From the NCBI GenBank assembly GCA_044344715.1, contig JBIJCI010000005.1, positions 1 through 49,179 on the forward strand: a DNA stretch of 49,179 nt. Reading direction: 5' to 3'. A program made the translations under genes and the position numbers. Position 1 is the first letter of the stretch; every line of letters begins with the position of its first letter. Below, piece after piece: positions 48,480 through 49,179 of this stretch. A model generated the notes under the pieces. The model was not told where the DNA came from. It did not search any database and saw only the letters and a list, made by a program, of their open reading frames with translations. The DNA is from F1-60-MAGs027 sp044344715 (GTDB lineage Bacteria; Actinomycetota; Acidimicrobiia; Acidimicrobiales; Ilumatobacteraceae).

Positions 48480-49179
48480 ATGCCTGCCAAGGATTTGGAC
48501 CAAATCGTCAACCTGTCCAAACGCCGGGGTTTCGCGTTCCCGAGCGCCGAAATCTACGGGGGATTCCGCTCTTCGTACGATTACGGGCCTCTCGGCGCAC
48601 TGATGTTACGCAACGTCAAGGATGCATGGATCCGCGCAATGGTGCAGCAACGCAACGACGTCGTACTCATCGATGCCGCAATCCTCAACCCCCCGCAAAC
48701 GTTCGAGGCGAGCGGCCATCTCGCCAATTTCAGTGATCCCCTCGTCGACTGCACCGTTTGCAAGCGTCGCTTCCGACAGGATCAGCTCGAGTCGCGCGAC
48801 TGTCCGCAGAAGATGAAGGGGTGCGCCTTCACCGAGGCTCGAGCCTTCAATCTCATGTTCAAAACGCATGCCGGTCCGATCGAGGGTTCGGGTGCCGAGG
48901 TGTACCTCCGACCGGAGACGGCACAGGGCATGTTCGTGAACTTCGCGAACGTCCTGGCCACCAGCAGGAAGAAGCCGCCGTTCGGGATCGCACAGGTCGG
49001 TAAGTCGTTCCGCAACGAGATCACGCCCGGAAACTTCATCTTCCGCACCCGCGAATTCGAGCAGATGGAGCTCGAGTTCTTCGTGCCTCCTAGCGAGGGT
49101 CCGAAGTGGTACGACTATTGGAAGACGACCCGTCTCGAGTGGTACGTGGCACACGGGATTCCCCGCGACATGCTCCGGC
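48480..49179 (+). CDS. glyQS: Glycyl-tRNA synthetase, 5' part (3' end outside window)
   Basis: Class II, single-chain (alpha2) glycyl-tRNA synthetase; 233 residues are visible and the frame is open to the right edge. Starts MPAKDLDQIVNLSKRRGF, then FPSAEIYGGFRSSYDYGPLG, Cys-rich insert CTVCKRRF with CPQK, RPETAQGMFVNF, and motif 2 FRNEITPGNFIFRTREFEQ. All agree with this type and not with the alpha2-beta2 enzyme. Charges tRNA-Gly; also consumes the glycine handled by the gcv genes. Its ATG follows a TAGCCT box at 7 nt. It may extend the recO transcript, 45 nt upstream. Confidence 0.95.
   Translation, partial: MPAKDLDQIVNLSKRRGFAFPSAEIYGGFRSSYDYGPLGALMLRNVKDAWIRAMVQQRNDVVLIDAAILNPPQTFEASGHLANFSDPLVDCTVCKRRFRQDQLESRDCPQKMKGCAFTEARAFNLMFKTHAGPIEGSGAEVYLRPETAQGMFVNFANVLATSRKKPPFGIAQVGKSFRNEITPGNFIFRTREFEQMELEFFVPPSEGPKWYDYWKTTRLEWYVAHGIPRDMLR

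Noticed and set aside
1..49179. CRISPR array, IS element, integrase or phage gene
   Set aside because: No regularly spaced repeats, transposase/integrase motifs or phage structural genes were found.

Overview
This is a GC-rich, gene-dense chromosomal segment from an actinobacterium. The best fit is the Acidimicrobiia (Ilumatobacter-like lineages), inferred from gene content and not from a database search. The pointers are a GarA/MerR/BFN/MerR block next to gcvH that matches mycobacterial Rv1826-Rv1830 order, an MtrA/MtrB/LpqB-like set, the classical menaquinone pathway with a short MenE, an F420-type luciferase-like oxidoreductase, and many acyl-CoA enzymes. No phage, IS element, plasmid gene or CRISPR array is visible. 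No gene-free stretch exceeds about 300 bases; the longest (19983-20291) holds a tandem glycine riboswitch.

Layout. 1-672 is the 3' half of aroA. 667-8467 is an accessory block: AlkA-type glycosylase, phosphoribosyltransferase, then a minus-strand run of acyl-CoA ligase, glycerophosphodiesterase and a THI5/NMT1-type ABC importer, with a divergent acyl-CoA dehydrogenase. 8481-11139 is ispH, der and a small zinc-ribbon membrane protein. A tRNA-Pro(GGG) ends only 2 nt before an SRAP/HMCES gene. 11941-16782 carries HIT, pgsA, gcvH, a GarA-like FHA protein, two MerR regulators, a BFN-domain protein and gcvT. gcvP lies convergent to this and is read from a tandem glycine riboswitch. 20292-24848 holds an SCO6745-type protein, FAH hydrolase, VOC protein and a GGDEF/EAL protein. 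24966-28435 is the unknown-phoH-ybeY-corC run. 28446-30406 is an SDR and an MFS exporter. 30403-37510 is a menaquinone cluster (menE, menA, menH, dsbA-like, menD, menF, menG). 37581-40723 holds acyl-CoA dehydrogenase, LLM oxidoreductase, MaoC and a small membrane protein. Era follows, then GerMN lipoprotein and sensor kinase divergent from an OmpR-type regulator, then DinG and UppS divergent from a UppS-like protein, recO, and the 5' part of glyQS.

The most unusual feature is at 46400-47703. The UppS there has lost the conserved C-terminal Glu (now Arg201) and the terminal RRFGG. The divergently transcribed neighbour is a cis-prenyltransferase-like protein that keeps AYAEL and RRFGG but has lost the catalytic Asp and the RTxGExR motif. 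This complementary loss mirrors the eukaryotic DHDDS/NgBR (Nus1) pair and suggests a two-subunit undecaprenyl diphosphate synthase in a bacterium. Other notable points are the tRNA-to-SRAP junction, a GarA homologue with a zinc ribbon in place of the phospho-switch region, a widespread TAnnnT-(6-8 nt)-start pattern that suggests leaderless transcription, and separation of era and recO from phoH-ybeY-corC by a 12 kb metabolic block.
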